From Cytophagales bacterium (GTDB lineage Bacteria; Bacteroidota; Bacteroidia; Cytophagales; Spirosomataceae): a DNA stretch of 64,000 bases. A program made the position numbers and the translations under genes. The notes beneath the pieces are model-generated. The model was not told the DNA's origin. It did not search any database and worked only from the letters and a program-made list of their open reading frames with translations. Where the stretch lies: the NCBI GenBank assembly GCA_013298125.1, contig JAAFJP010000002.1:62001-126000 (forward strand), given 5' to 3'. Below, in pieces: positions 33,907 to 42,942 of the stretch (within the stretch, counting starts at the first letter, position 1; each line of letters opens with the position of its first letter).

Positions 33907-33919
33907 TTAATCGTTGAAG

Positions 33920-33968
33920 TTTGAATTGTTGAATTGTTGTAGAGAAAACGACAATTCAACAATTCAAA
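33920..33968. terminator. perfect inverted repeat between convergent genes
   Basis: 18-bp perfect arms TTTGAATTGTTGAATTGT (33920-33937) and complement (33951-33968) with 13-base loop, between dapD and the dehydrogenase gene. AT-rich, so a weak terminator or dispersed repeat; related GAATTGTTG sequences lie at about 34905. Confidence 0.6.
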
Positions 33969-33978
33969 ACTCTGCAAC

Positions 33979-34866
33979 TTATCTAAACCTATCAGCCACC
34001 ACCAAATCCTTACTCCCCGCCACATACTGATAAAAACCTTCTCCTGACTTAACGCCTCTCATTCCTGCCTGTACCATATTGACTAATAAGGGACAAGGAG
34101 CATATTTTGGATTCTTGAAACCATCATACAGCACATTCATAATATTGAGGCAAATATCTAATCCGATAAAATCCGCCAATTGTAATGGTCCCATCGGATG
34201 AGCCATTCCTAATTTCATTACGGTATCTATTTCACTTACACCCGCCACTCCTTCATATAGCGAGTAAATAGCCTCATTTATCATAGGCATCAAAATTCTA
34301 TTTGCCACAAAACCTGGATAATCATTGACCTCCACTGGTACTTTTTCGAGGTTGATAGAAACATCAAATATCTGTTGAGTAGTCTCTTTGGATGTGGAAT
34401 AGCCCTTTATTACCTCCACTAATTTCATAATAGGCACTGGATTCATAAAGTGCATTCCTATTACTTTATCAGGACGTTTTGTAACAGAGGCAATCTTGGT
34501 AATTGAGATAGAAGAAGTATTGCTTGCCAAAATTGTATGCTCTGGCGAATATCTATCAAGGTCTCGAAATATTGCTAATTTGACATCAATATTTTCAGAA
34601 GCTGCCTCAATTACTAAATCTGCATCATAAACACCCTTTTCTAAGTCTGTATAGGTTTTGATGTTTGAGAGAGTTTTAGCCTTTGTAGCTTCGTCTATTA
34701 CACCTTTTTTGACTTGCCTATCTAAATTGTTTTCAATCGTTTGCAGAGCTTTATCTACAAATTCTTGCTTAATATCAATCAATGATACTTGATAGTCTTT
34801 GAGTGCAAATGTATGTGCAATCCCATTGCCCATTGTGCCTCCGCCTATTACTGAGATGTGTTTCAT
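33979..34866 (-). CDS. 3-hydroxybutyryl-CoA dehydrogenase family enzyme
   Basis: 295 residues. NAD-binding GGGTMGNGIAH at the start, ASNTSSISITKIA and GMHFMNPVPIMKLVEVI in the middle, VEVNDYPGFVANRILMPMINEA later: the full two-domain short form of 3-hydroxyacyl-CoA dehydrogenase. It oxidises (S)-3-hydroxybutyryl-CoA or reduces acetoacetyl-CoA. Chain length preference is not visible. Stands alone. Confidence 0.9.
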   Translation of the reverse strand: MKHISVIGGGTMGNGIAHTFALKDYQVSLIDIKQEFVDKALQTIENNLDRQVKKGVIDEATKAKTLSNIKTYTDLEKGVYDADLVIEAASENIDVKLAIFRDLDRYSPEHTILASNTSSISITKIASVTKRPDKVIGMHFMNPVPIMKLVEVIKGYSTSKETTQQIFDVSINLEKVPVEVNDYPGFVANRILMPMINEAIYSLYEGVAGVSEIDTVMKLGMAHPMGPLQLADFIGLDICLNIMNVLYDGFKNPKYAPCPLLVNMVQAGMRGVKSGEGFYQYVAGSKDLVVADRFR

Positions 34867-35002
34867 GTTTTTAGTTGTTAAAGTTTGAACGGTTCGACGA
34901 TTCGATTGTTGAATTGTTGTTCTTCGTTTTTAAATGAATTGTCAGAAGTATAATTACATTTCAAAATTATATCTATTATCACAACAATTCACACAACAAC
35001 AA

Positions 35003-37342
35003 TTAATTCCTAACCTCCGCAAGTACCACCTTCCCATCTTCCAAAACAGCCTCAATCGTTATCACCACTGATTTAGACGTAGGAGTATTACTTATGTCTG
35101 CGGTAGAGTTAATCGGTACTAAGGGATTAGACTCAGGGAAATAGGTTGCTACGCACTTCGTAGGGATGTTATAAGGCACTATAATAAAACGCTTTGCCTC
35201 TCTATGTATTCCCCCGTGATTATTATGAAGATTGACCACCTGATAGTTTTGGAGATTTGCGTCAGCGATATCTTTTTCATTCATCATAATTACTCTCCGT
35301 TCGTTGTAAATACCTCTATAACGGTCATCTAAGCCATAAATGGTAGTATTAAACTGATCATGCGAGCGTATCGTCATCATCAAGTATTCATTTTCTTTTA
35401 AATTTTCTTGCGTCAGGGCATTTATCGTAAAATGAGCCATTTGATTTTTTGTCGAAAATTTACCTTCTCTCGGAGGGTTGGGTAAATAAAAACCATTTTG
35501 GTCACGTACCCGTACATTGTAATTGTCAAAACCTGCAATAGTCTTCTCTATTAAGTCCCTGATATGGTCATAGTTAGCTATTAATTCATCCCAATTTAGT
35601 TGATACTTACTATCAAGTGTTTGTTTAGCTATGCCCGCTACGATGGCTGGTTCGGACAATAATTCCTCAGAAGGTGGACTTAAAACGCCCTTTGACATAT
35701 GAACTACACCCATTGAGTCCTCCACCGTTACAAATTGTTGTCCATCTTTCTGCATATCCAAATCCGTTCTCCCAAGCGTTGGTAAAATCAAAGCCGTAGT
35801 ACCATGCACCAAATGAGAACGATTCAACTTTGTAGAGATATGAACGATTAAATCACAATTCATCAAAGCCTTTGCCGTGTATTCAGTATCAGGTGTGGCA
35901 GAGAGGAAATTACCACCCATAGCAATAAAAACTTTTCCCTTCGCTTTATACATTTCTTGGATTGCCTCCACTGTATCGAAGCCATGTTCTTGTGGTGGTT
36001 TAAATCCAAAAACTCTTTCGATATTATCTAAAAATGTCTGTGAAGGTTTCTCATAAATCCCCATCGTTCTATCGCCTTGCACGTTGCTATGCCCACGTAC
36101 AGGACACGTACCAGCACCCTCTCGCCCGATGCTTCCTTTGAGTAACAAAAGGTTCACAACTTCCTGAATTGTGATAACAGAATTTTTATGCTGCGTCAGT
36201 CCCATTGCCCAACAAACAATTATTCTATCATGCACCGCCAAGAGGTCTGCAACTCGCTGTATTTCACTTAATTCTACACCTGATTGCTTCGCTAAATCAA
36301 CGATTGAATAACCGTTCAATTCATTTATTAATTCCTCAAAACCTACTGTATTAGCTTGAATAAAGGTTTTATCGAAAACTTGACCATTAGATAGTTTATC
36401 TGCCTCCACTAAGAGTTTCAGAATACATTTCAAAAGAGCTAAGTCTTGATTGATACGAACTTGGAGGTAAATATCGGTTAGAGAAGTTGCCCCAGTCAAT
36501 AAATCTCGTGGGTCTTGTGGGTTTTTGAAGGCTAATAAACCCGCTTCGATGAGGGGATTTATCGAGACAATTTTAGCACCTTTTCTTTTGGCATTTTCCA
36601 GAGCTGACAACATTCGGGGATGGTTTGTCCCAGGGTTTTGTCCCATCACGATGATGACCTCCGCTTTGTCAAAATCATTTAGTGTAACCGAACCTTTACC
36701 TAATCCCAAAGTAGCGGTCAGAGCTGCCCCCGACGACTCGTGACACATATTAGAACAGTCGGGCATATTGTTCGTTCCGTACATACGCACGAAGAGCTGA
36801 TACAAAAATGCAGCTTCGTTGGAAGTACGTCCTGATGTATAGAAGATTGCGTCATTGGGCGTTGGGAGATTCTTTAATTTACTTCCAATCAAAGCAAAGG
36901 CTTCTTGGTAAGAAATCTTTTCGTAATGCGTCTGACCTTCTCGCAAAATCATAGGTTGCGTCAGGCGACCTTGTTGTCCTAACCAATAATCTGATTTGTC
37001 CGAAAGTTCAGCGACGGAATATCTTTGAAAGAAAGCGGAAGTAATTTTGCGAGTTGTAGCTTCTTCGGCAATGGCTTTTGCTCCATTCTCACAATATTCA
37101 GCAATGGGCGAGCGATGGTCAGGGTCGGGCCATGCACAACTTGGGCAGTCAATACCGTGTTTTTGGTTTATTTTCAATAATGCTTTCAATCCACGACCTA
37201 CGGGCATCGCTCCAAATATGTGCTTAGCTGATATGGCAACCGCTTTGATTCCTGCAGCTTCGGTGTATGGTTTGGATAATTTGAGTCCTGTAAAACTCAA
37301 AGGAGGTTGTGGATTGATGATATGTTCTTTTGTCTGAACCAT
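35003..37342 (-). CDS. FdhF/YdeP-type molybdopterin oxidoreductase
   Basis: 779 residues, a molybdenum (bis-MGD) enzyme of the formate-dehydrogenase-like family represented by E. coli YdeP. Near the N-terminus HGIDCPSCAWPDPDHR replaces the usual four-cysteine iron-sulfur motif. SNMCHESSGAALT lies around the metal site, IVMGQNPGTNHPRM and GGNFLSATPDTEYTAKAL in the cofactor-binding domains, and a C-terminal beta-barrel (NEYLMMTIRSHDQFNTTIYG) binds MGD. Substrate unknown; YdeP is associated with acid resistance in E. coli. The next gene upstream is fdhD, the sulfurtransferase for such cofactors. Confidence 0.9.
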   Translation of the reverse strand: MVQTKEHIINPQPPLSFTGLKLSKPYTEAAGIKAVAISAKHIFGAMPVGRGLKALLKINQKHGIDCPSCAWPDPDHRSPIAEYCENGAKAIAEEATTRKITSAFFQRYSVAELSDKSDYWLGQQGRLTQPMILREGQTHYEKISYQEAFALIGSKLKNLPTPNDAIFYTSGRTSNEAAFLYQLFVRMYGTNNMPDCSNMCHESSGAALTATLGLGKGSVTLNDFDKAEVIIVMGQNPGTNHPRMLSALENAKRKGAKIVSINPLIEAGLLAFKNPQDPRDLLTGATSLTDIYLQVRINQDLALLKCILKLLVEADKLSNGQVFDKTFIQANTVGFEELINELNGYSIVDLAKQSGVELSEIQRVADLLAVHDRIIVCWAMGLTQHKNSVITIQEVVNLLLLKGSIGREGAGTCPVRGHSNVQGDRTMGIYEKPSQTFLDNIERVFGFKPPQEHGFDTVEAIQEMYKAKGKVFIAMGGNFLSATPDTEYTAKALMNCDLIVHISTKLNRSHLVHGTTALILPTLGRTDLDMQKDGQQFVTVEDSMGVVHMSKGVLSPPSEELLSEPAIVAGIAKQTLDSKYQLNWDELIANYDHIRDLIEKTIAGFDNYNVRVRDQNGFYLPNPPREGKFSTKNQMAHFTINALTQENLKENEYLMMTIRSHDQFNTTIYGLDDRYRGIYNERRVIMMNEKDIADANLQNYQVVNLHNNHGGIHREAKRFIIVPYNIPTKCVATYFPESNPLVPINSTADISNTPTSKSVVITIEAVLEDGKVVLAEVRN

Positions 37343-37401
37343 GATTTTTAAGATTTAGGGATTTCAGGATTAAGTTAGAAAATGATGTTATGCTGGATTT
37401 C

Positions 37402-37557
37402 AAGGTTAAGCATCTCCGATGCTGTAACGGTCTGTTTTTATTCTTTCTACAAAGGCTTTACATCTCCGATGTATTCCAACAGATTTAACATCAGAGATGT
37501 GTAACCTTTGTAGAAAACCCAATGAAAAAGAAAATAGCATCGGAGATGCTTAACCTT
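37402..37557. repeat. nested long inverted repeats between fdhD and the molybdoenzyme gene
   Basis: Outer arms are a perfect 22-bp inverted repeat (37402-37423 and 37536-37557, core AAGCATCTCCGATGCT). Within lies a second, imperfect 27-bp inverted repeat (37446-37472 and 37488-37514) with a related core ACATCTCCGATGT. Both cores share CATCTCCGATG, so the element has four related half-sites. Confidence 0.8.
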
Positions 37558-37649
37558 AACAAATCAGAATTAGGTTTCAGAGGGAAGTAATAGATTGAGT
37601 GTATTCTGAAAGTTTAATCCTAAAATCCATTAATCCCACGAATCCAAGT

Positions 37650-38495
37650 TCAGACAATAATCCTCTCCCCATCAGTATACACATTAAACTGTTCTCCTCT
37701 CAAAAAACCAATCAAAGTGATACCAAATTGATTTGCTACCTGCACTGCAAGACTTGATGGAGCTCCGATGGTAGCCACAATGGGAATACTTGCCATGACT
37801 GCCTTTTGGATAAGTTCAAAACTGGCTCTACTACTCATCAGTAAGATTTTATTTTGTAAAGGTAATGAATCTTGCGTCAGGGCATTTCCTATAATTTTAT
37901 CCAAAGCATTGTGTCTGCCGATGTCTTCTCGTAATAGCAATAGTTTTCCTTCTAAATCAAACAAAGCCGCTGCGTGTAGTCCACCTGTGTATTCAAAAGT
38001 CTTTTGATGTTGTGATAATGTCTTTGGTAATTGTAGGATTACATCAGGATTTATTTGGAATGGTTGCGTTTCGTATTGGGGTAATTCACAAACCATATTA
38101 TCAATTGCTTCGATGGATGCCTTCCCACACACACCACAACTGGACGTAGCATAAAAATTGCGTTGGAGAGATTGGAGATTAAGCGTCACATCAGGTTTCA
38201 ATTCGACCCTGACAATATTCTCAGTGGCTTGCTTCCCTGCATCTACACAATATTTGATGCTCAGAATTTGATTGTAAGACTTGATGATACCTTCGGAATA
38301 GAGAAACCCCAATGCCAAGTCAAAATCATGCGTAGGTGTACGCATCGTGACGGAGATACTCTTTTGTTGGCGAGCTTCCAAGTCTCCATAACCCAAACGA
38401 ATTTCTAAGGGTTCTTCGACTACGACTAAATCTGAATGAGCTGAGAACTGGTCAGAAATATATTTTGTAATATTTACGGGGGATATTGGGAGCAT
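37650..38495 (-). CDS. fdhD: formate dehydrogenase accessory sulfurtransferase
   Basis: 281 residues. Transfers sulfur to bis-MGD cofactor of formate-dehydrogenase-type enzymes. The essential cysteine pair is C120 and C123 (SSCGVCGKAS), with MRTPTHDFDLALGFLYSEGII, GGLHAAALFD and REDIGRHNALDKIIG as family motifs. It should mature the YdeP-type enzyme encoded downstream on the same strand, although about 300 bases of repeat DNA lie between. Confidence 0.94.
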   Translation of the reverse strand: MLPISPVNITKYISDQFSAHSDLVVVEEPLEIRLGYGDLEARQQKSISVTMRTPTHDFDLALGFLYSEGIIKSYNQILSIKYCVDAGKQATENIVRVELKPDVTLNLQSLQRNFYATSSCGVCGKASIEAIDNMVCELPQYETQPFQINPDVILQLPKTLSQHQKTFEYTGGLHAAALFDLEGKLLLLREDIGRHNALDKIIGNALTQDSLPLQNKILLMSSRASFELIQKAVMASIPIVATIGAPSSLAVQVANQFGITLIGFLRGEQFNVYTDGERIIV

Positions 38496-38588
38496 TGAGA
38501 ATGTGTTGATTATGGACTTTTAATTGCGTACCAACAGTTATTATTGCAAATTTGTAGATAAAATATTTGAAATCGAAAATTTAATCGA

Positions 38589-39443
38589 ATGATATACGAA
38601 ACAGCACCCTTGCGATTGGGTCAATACAATCGCCTTGAAGTAATTAAGGAATTAGACTTTGGGCTTTATTTAGACGGCTATGATAGCGAAGAAATCCTAA
38701 TCCCTCGTGTGTATGTACCCGAAGGTACGCAGATAGGAGACTTTCTTGATGTTTTTATTTACAGAGATTCAGAAGACCGCTTGATTGCCACGACTTTAAA
38801 GCCTTTGGGCGTTGTAGGAGACTTTGCGTATTTGAAAGTACGTGATGTAAGCAAATTAGGCGTTTTCTTGGACTGGGGATTGATGAAAGACCTCTTGGTA
38901 CCCTTCGGAGAACAAACGCATAAGATGGGCTTAGGACGTTCGTATTTAGTTTACATTTATATCGACGAAGAAACTGAGCGTATTGTTGCGTCAGCAAAAT
39001 TGGACAAATTCTTAGAAAATGACAGTTCTAAATTTACAGAAGGACAAGAAGTTTCTCTGATTCCTTATGAATATACAGATTTAGGCATAAAAGCATTAAT
39101 TAACAAAAGTTGCATTGGGGTAATTTACAAAAGTGAAGTATTCAAAGATGTTATTCTGGGTGATGTTACAAAAGGATTTATCAAGAAAATAAGAACAGAC
39201 ACCAAGATAGATTTGGCGTTGGTGAAACAAGGCTACGATAGGATTGACAATGTTAAATCTCAGATATATGACCTATTAGTATCAAAGGACGGCTTTTTAC
39301 CCTATACAGACAAAACAGATTCTGAGATAATTTACAGAGATTTACAAATGTCAAAGAAGGATTTTAAGAAAGCAATTGGTGGATTATATCGAGATGGCAA
39401 AGTTAAATTGCAGGAAGATGGAGTTTACATAGTTCAATCATAA
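38589..39443 (+). CDS. S1-domain RNA-binding protein, CvfB family
   Basis: 284 residues with consecutive S1-like OB-folds (about 5-65, 70-135, 150-215) and a C-terminal winged helix (about 225-284, MSKKDFKKAIGGLYRDGKVKL). Opening motif LGQYNRLEVIKELDFGLYLDG and DVSKLGVFLDWGLMKDLLVPFGEQ are CvfB hallmarks. In Gram-positives CvfB influences virulence gene expression; here an RNA-binding or translation-linked role is the inference. Confidence 0.9.
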   Translation: MIYETAPLRLGQYNRLEVIKELDFGLYLDGYDSEEILIPRVYVPEGTQIGDFLDVFIYRDSEDRLIATTLKPLGVVGDFAYLKVRDVSKLGVFLDWGLMKDLLVPFGEQTHKMGLGRSYLVYIYIDEETERIVASAKLDKFLENDSSKFTEGQEVSLIPYEYTDLGIKALINKSCIGVIYKSEVFKDVILGDVTKGFIKKIRTDTKIDLALVKQGYDRIDNVKSQIYDLLVSKDGFLPYTDKTDSEIIYRDLQMSKKDFKKAIGGLYRDGKVKLQEDGVYIVQS

Positions 39444-39461
39444 TAGGCATACTTATTCAAA

Positions 39462-39612
39462 ACAAATGTAAATTATAATATCTAACGGTTTACATTTGTT
39501 TTACTCATTCTATAAGTTACAAATGTTTACTGCCAAGTATTAATTGTAATATGTAAATTGTTGTTATATTTGTAAACTATTTCATTCACACAATAATAGT
39601 TTACAATTGACA
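39462..39612 (+). promoter_or_regulatory. cluster of GTTTACA / TGTAAAC operator-like motifs
   Basis: Before the HTH gene, at least six related half-sites occur: CAAATGTAAATT near 39463, GGTTTACATTTG near 39486, TTACAAATGTTTAC near 39517, ATGTAAATTG near 39550, TTTGTAAACT near 39571 and AGTTTACAATTG near 39597. Opposing pairs form palindromes of the type TTTACA...TGTAAA. A likely autoregulatory operator array. Confidence 0.6.
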
Positions 39613-39613
39613 A

Positions 39614-40081
39614 ATGGATTTGAATAAGAAAATTGAACAGATAATAATTGACAAAGGTTTATCGCCAAGTTATTTTGCCGATACTGTTGGTATTCAGCGG
39701 AGTAGTATTTCTCACATCCTTTCAGGAAGAAATAAGCCGAGTTTGGACATAATTCAGCGGATTTTGAAGGTTTTTCCAGATATTGACCGTGATTGGCTAC
39801 TTTTTGAATCGGAAGTACCTCAACAAAATACCCCACAAATCAATAGACAACAGCCTGTAAATCAGCAAAATACACGTCAAATTCTGTTTGAACAAAGCCC
39901 ACGAGAATCGCCTAAAAATTTTCAAGCTGAACAGAGTGTCGAAAAAACGCCTGTAATTCAGCCTGTAAAACGTAAAATTGAGCGTCCTGTGGTTCAGTCG
40001 TTTTCATCACCAACTAAGCAAATAGAGAGAATTGTGATTTTTTATACTGATGGGACTTTTGAGGAGAAACGTCCGAGTTAA
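39614..40081 (+). CDS. XRE-family helix-turn-helix regulator
   Basis: 155 residues. The N-terminal 65 residues form a phage-repressor-type HTH (IDKGLSPSYFADTVGIQRSSISHILSGRNKPS, DIIQRILKVFPDIDRDWLL). The rest is a Gln/Asn/Pro-rich flexible segment, ending with a short beta-rich tail IERIVIFYTDGTFEEKRP. This layout is common in Bacteroidota regulators. It probably binds the TTTACA motifs upstream of itself. No phage genes are near. Confidence 0.85.
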   Translation: MDLNKKIEQIIIDKGLSPSYFADTVGIQRSSISHILSGRNKPSLDIIQRILKVFPDIDRDWLLFESEVPQQNTPQINRQQPVNQQNTRQILFEQSPRESPKNFQAEQSVEKTPVIQPVKRKIERPVVQSFSSPTKQIERIVIFYTDGTFEEKRPS

Positions 40082-40138
40082 ATATATTTAGTAGAACTTG
40101 TTTCTTAATCAGGAAACATTTATTTTTGATAAAACTTA

Positions 40139-40486
40139 ATGGAAACAAAATTTGATACAGTATTTCTTGAAGAAGTAATAACCTTTTTGGACGACTTAGA
40201 TGAAAAACCAAGGGATAAAATTCTCTATAACATCTGGAAATCAACACAGATAACTGACAACGAACTTTTCAAAAAACTTCAAGGCGATATTTGGGAATTT
40301 AGAACCTTATATCAAAAGACTTATTACAGACTATTTGCATTTTGGGACAAAGAAAATGAAGAACAAACTCTTGTGGTTGCGACTCATGGAATTATAAAAA
40401 AGACAGGGAAAACACCAAAAAATGAAATTGAACACGCTGAAAATCTACGTAAAAAATATTTTAAAACTAAAAAAGAGAAGAAATGA
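40139..40486 (+). CDS. higB: RelE/HigB-family toxin (phage Gp49-like)
   Basis: 115 residues. The sequence FLEEVITFLDDLDEKPRDKILYNIWKS, KLQGDIWEFRTLYQKTYYRLFAFWD and ATHGIIKKTGKTPKNEIEHAENLRKKY follows the HigB/Gp49-like RelE fold, whose members cleave mRNA on the ribosome. It overlaps the antitoxin gene by four bases in ATGA form, toxin first, as is typical of higBA. Confidence 0.88.
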   Translation: METKFDTVFLEEVITFLDDLDEKPRDKILYNIWKSTQITDNELFKKLQGDIWEFRTLYQKTYYRLFAFWDKENEEQTLVVATHGIIKKTGKTPKNEIEHAENLRKKYFKTKKEKK

Positions 40487-40794
40487 AAACGTACACATTA
40501 GAAGAAGTAACAAATAAATATATTGGAGAAATCGGAACTCCAAAAAGAGATGCTTTTGAAAACGAATTAAGAATTGAGCTACTCGGACAGGCTATTAAGC
40601 AAGCTCGACAAGAACGGAATTTGACACAAGAGCAATTAGGTGTATTGGTGGGAGTCCAAAAAGCACAGATTTCTAAAATCGAAAACAGTGTAACGAATGC
40701 TCGTTTTGAGACTATTTTAAAAGTATTTACAGCATTAGGAGCAAAAATCAATTTCAATGTTGAACTTCAAAATCAAACAGTTCAATTTGTATAG
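40483..40794 (+). CDS. higA: HigA-family HTH antitoxin
   Basis: 103 residues. An N-terminal extension (1-35) likely wraps the toxin; residues about 36-95 are an XRE HTH (AIKQARQERNLTQEQLGVLVGVQKAQISKIENS). Coupled to higB. It should neutralise the toxin and repress the operon. Followed by a strong terminator. Confidence 0.88.
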   Translation: MKTYTLEEVTNKYIGEIGTPKRDAFENELRIELLGQAIKQARQERNLTQEQLGVLVGVQKAQISKIENSVTNARFETILKVFTALGAKINFNVELQNQTVQFV

Positions 40795-40824
40795 ATTAAA
40801 GTCTTTAAAGAAGTCTGTCATACA

Positions 40825-40870
40825 AAAAATAGGGTAGAGTAGGAGTGAAGCCCTATTTTACCCTATTTTT
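40825..40870. terminator. bidirectional terminator after higBA
   Basis: Perfect 12-bp stem AAAAATAGGGTA (40825-40836) and TACCCTATTTTT (40859-40870), between higA and the convergent amidase gene. Confidence 0.78.
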
Positions 40871-40952
40871 ATAAATAATTTATTAGAAAATATATACCTA
40901 AGTTTTACTCCTATTCTTTCAATATTTCACCTCCTACACTATTTCTTCTCCT

Positions 40953-42176
40953 CTATTCTACCACCATTTTAGAGGTCTTATCACCTACTTTTACAAAATA
41001 AATACCCTTGTTGAGTCCTTCGGTAGAGAAAGAAACGCTCCTATTATTAGCATCAAATTGCTTGTCTATCATCACTTCCCTCCCCATTCCATCGAGGATA
41101 TTTACCCCTGTTTTGGGTGAATGCAACTCAACCCATACTCTCCCGTTTGTAGGGTTTGGATAGAGTTTTGGAAGAATATTTAGCTCATCTTCAAAGGCTA
41201 AGGGCTTGACAAAATCACAAGATTGAACGGTCTTCTGACGGATTTGTTCCAATTTAGCGTACAAATTATCCCCTGGGCAACTCGTAGCACATGAGCCATC
41301 TCTATGAGCCGAAATGTTATTTAAAGTCCTCCCAGAAGCTGAATGAAGTCCTTTTTCAAGTGGTTCAAGCGACTCTTTTTTCATTTTCCACGCAATTAAC
41401 TTTGCTAAAGATTCAATAGATTTATCGGTTGGTTGAGCCGTCATATAGTCACCGAGAAGGCAAATGCCCATTGTCCCAGTATTTTGACTACAAAAATGAG
41501 CCCCGATTACATTGTCGCCATCCATTACATTTTGCCCGTCACGACCTTCGTAAATAGTGCCATCTTGGGCAATGAGGAAGTTATATCCTACGTCATTCCA
41601 GCCATTTGTTCCTGTATGAAATGTATAGATATTTCGGACTACATCAGTATAATTTGTGTTGGTATTTGAGCCTGCCGCATGATGCACAATGATGTGTTTT
41701 ACCGTCGATTTTACGGGTAATTCCTTCGGAGGAGTCAATCCAGAACGCCACGTTGAGGCAGGAATAACGACTGGTTTTTCACAATCTGCCAGTGTCCGTG
41801 CGGATTTCGTAATCACATCGGGTAATTGTAGGGGTTTTACATAGATTTTATCCATTATGACATTACCCGTAAATCCCTCAGAGCGTATTTTTAGGCTCAA
41901 AATAGGCTTTGAGAATACGATTAATTCAGACACAGAAGGCTCGTGAGCGTCTGGTCGAACCAAAATCTCTTCTCCATCGACAATTATCCACAATTTACTA
42001 AGTATTTGATTGTCAGGTAGATGAAAAGCGATACTGGTAACAGGAGAATCGAAAAATAGGCTCTGAGAATCGTTTGTTTTAAGGCTTATCGTAGTCTTAT
42101 CCACACGAGAAGATTCCTGAGCCGTTATTTTAAAGAAAATCAGAAAGAAAAGCGGGAATAATAAGGCTTTTTTCAT
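40953..42176 (-). CDS. secreted N-acetylmuramoyl-L-alanine amidase with T9SS sorting domain
   Basis: 407 residues from ATG 42176, where a signal peptide begins (MKKALLFPLFFLIFFKITAQ). An N-terminal beta domain (about 25-125) precedes a PGRP/amidase_2 domain (about 145-305) with zinc-ligand regions HIIVHHAAGSN and ISAHRDGSCATSCPG and substrate-site GWNDVGYNFLI. The last ~75 residues, LYPNPTNGRVWVEL to GIYFVKVGDKTSKMVVE, are a type A C-terminal sorting domain, so the protein is secreted by the type IX system. It should cleave the peptidoglycan stem-peptide amide bond. Confidence 0.92.
   Translation of the reverse strand: MKKALLFPLFFLIFFKITAQESSRVDKTTISLKTNDSQSLFFDSPVTSIAFHLPDNQILSKLWIIVDGEEILVRPDAHEPSVSELIVFSKPILSLKIRSEGFTGNVIMDKIYVKPLQLPDVITKSARTLADCEKPVVIPASTWRSGLTPPKELPVKSTVKHIIVHHAAGSNTNTNYTDVVRNIYTFHTGTNGWNDVGYNFLIAQDGTIYEGRDGQNVMDGDNVIGAHFCSQNTGTMGICLLGDYMTAQPTDKSIESLAKLIAWKMKKESLEPLEKGLHSASGRTLNNISAHRDGSCATSCPGDNLYAKLEQIRQKTVQSCDFVKPLAFEDELNILPKLYPNPTNGRVWVELHSPKTGVNILDGMGREVMIDKQFDANNRSVSFSTEGLNKGIYFVKVGDKTSKMVVE
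41984..41992 (+). promoter_or_regulatory. DnaA-box sequence (within amidase gene)
   Basis: Exact TTATCCACA. Lies inside coding sequence, so it may be coincidental; listed because three more exact copies occur within 2 kb. Confidence 0.4.
42097..42105 (+). promoter_or_regulatory. DnaA-box sequence (within amidase gene)
   Basis: Exact TTATCCACA, same orientation as the copies at 41984, 42394 and 43970. Confidence 0.4.
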
Positions 42177-42346
42177 ACGTTGAGGTTGTTTGATGATGAG
42201 TTTAAGTATTTGCAGATTCAATTTACAAGTTTTAGGCATAATTTCCAATTTATAATGATGTTATAAGCTCCTGACAGACAGAGCGTTTAAAGAATCTTAC
42301 GAAATAGAATAAGATAAATAACTGATAATCAATTAGTTATAAAAAT

Positions 42347-42362
42347 TGTTTCACGTGAATAT
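42347..42362. promoter_or_regulatory. parS-like ParB-binding site
   Basis: TGTTTCACGTGAATAT matches the universal parS consensus TGTTTCACGTGAAACA at the first 13 positions. It is in the intergenic region between the amidase and the MazG-like gene, 31 bases before an exact DnaA box. Confidence 0.65.
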
Positions 42363-42393
42363 GTAAAACGCTGATAACTAAGCACTTAACAGT

Positions 42394-42402
42394 TTATCCA
42401 CA
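42394..42402 (+). promoter_or_regulatory. DnaA box in intergenic region
   Basis: Exact TTATCCACA, flanked by AT-rich DNA (42300-42345) that could serve as an unwinding element and by a degenerate box TGTTCCACA at 42417. Confidence 0.55.
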
Positions 42403-42471
42403 AAATTGTGGGGAGTGTTCCACATTTGTTCTAAATATTTGTAAATTTGGGTATAAATCATCCATAAAATC

Positions 42472-42942
42472 ATGCAAAAAATAGATTCATTAAACCAAGT
42501 CGCAGAATTTCATCGTACATTCAAAGCACCAGTATTAGAAACTCCACAAATTCCTTCGGCTGATCGCTGTAAACTTCGGGTTAGTTTGATTGCGGAAGAA
42601 TTGAAAGAACTCCAAGAAGCCATTGATAATCAAGACCTTGTGGAAGTGGCGGATGCACTTTGCGATATTCAGTATGTACTTTCGGGGGCGGTTTTGGAGT
42701 TTGGTTTAGGAGATAAATTTGTAGATTTATTCAACGAAGTACAACGCTCGAATATGTCGAAGGCGTGTAGTACGTACGAAGAAGCCGAAGCAACCGTGGC
42801 TCATTATGCTAAAAAAGACGGAACAGAGGCAGAAATTGTACAAGATGGTAATAAATTTTTGGTTTATAGAACGGCTGATAATAAGGTTTTGAAGTCAGTG
42901 AAGTATTCTCCTGCGGATTTGAAGGGGATTTTGGGGGTTTGA
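42472..42942 (+). CDS. MazG-like all-alpha NTP pyrophosphohydrolase
   Basis: 156 residues. The metal-binding pattern EELKELQEA followed by EVADALCDIQYV (E-x2-E ... E-x2-D) identifies the all-alpha NTP-pyrophosphatase superfamily, as in phosphoribosyl-ATP pyrophosphohydrolase-like proteins; the tail MSKACSTYEEAEATVAHY is typical of the bacterial single-domain group. It probably hydrolyses non-canonical or excess NTPs. TAAATTTG at 42442-42449 is a likely -7 element. Confidence 0.85.
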   Translation: MQKIDSLNQVAEFHRTFKAPVLETPQIPSADRCKLRVSLIAEELKELQEAIDNQDLVEVADALCDIQYVLSGAVLEFGLGDKFVDLFNEVQRSNMSKACSTYEEAEATVAHYAKKDGTEAEIVQDGNKFLVYRTADNKVLKSVKYSPADLKGILGV

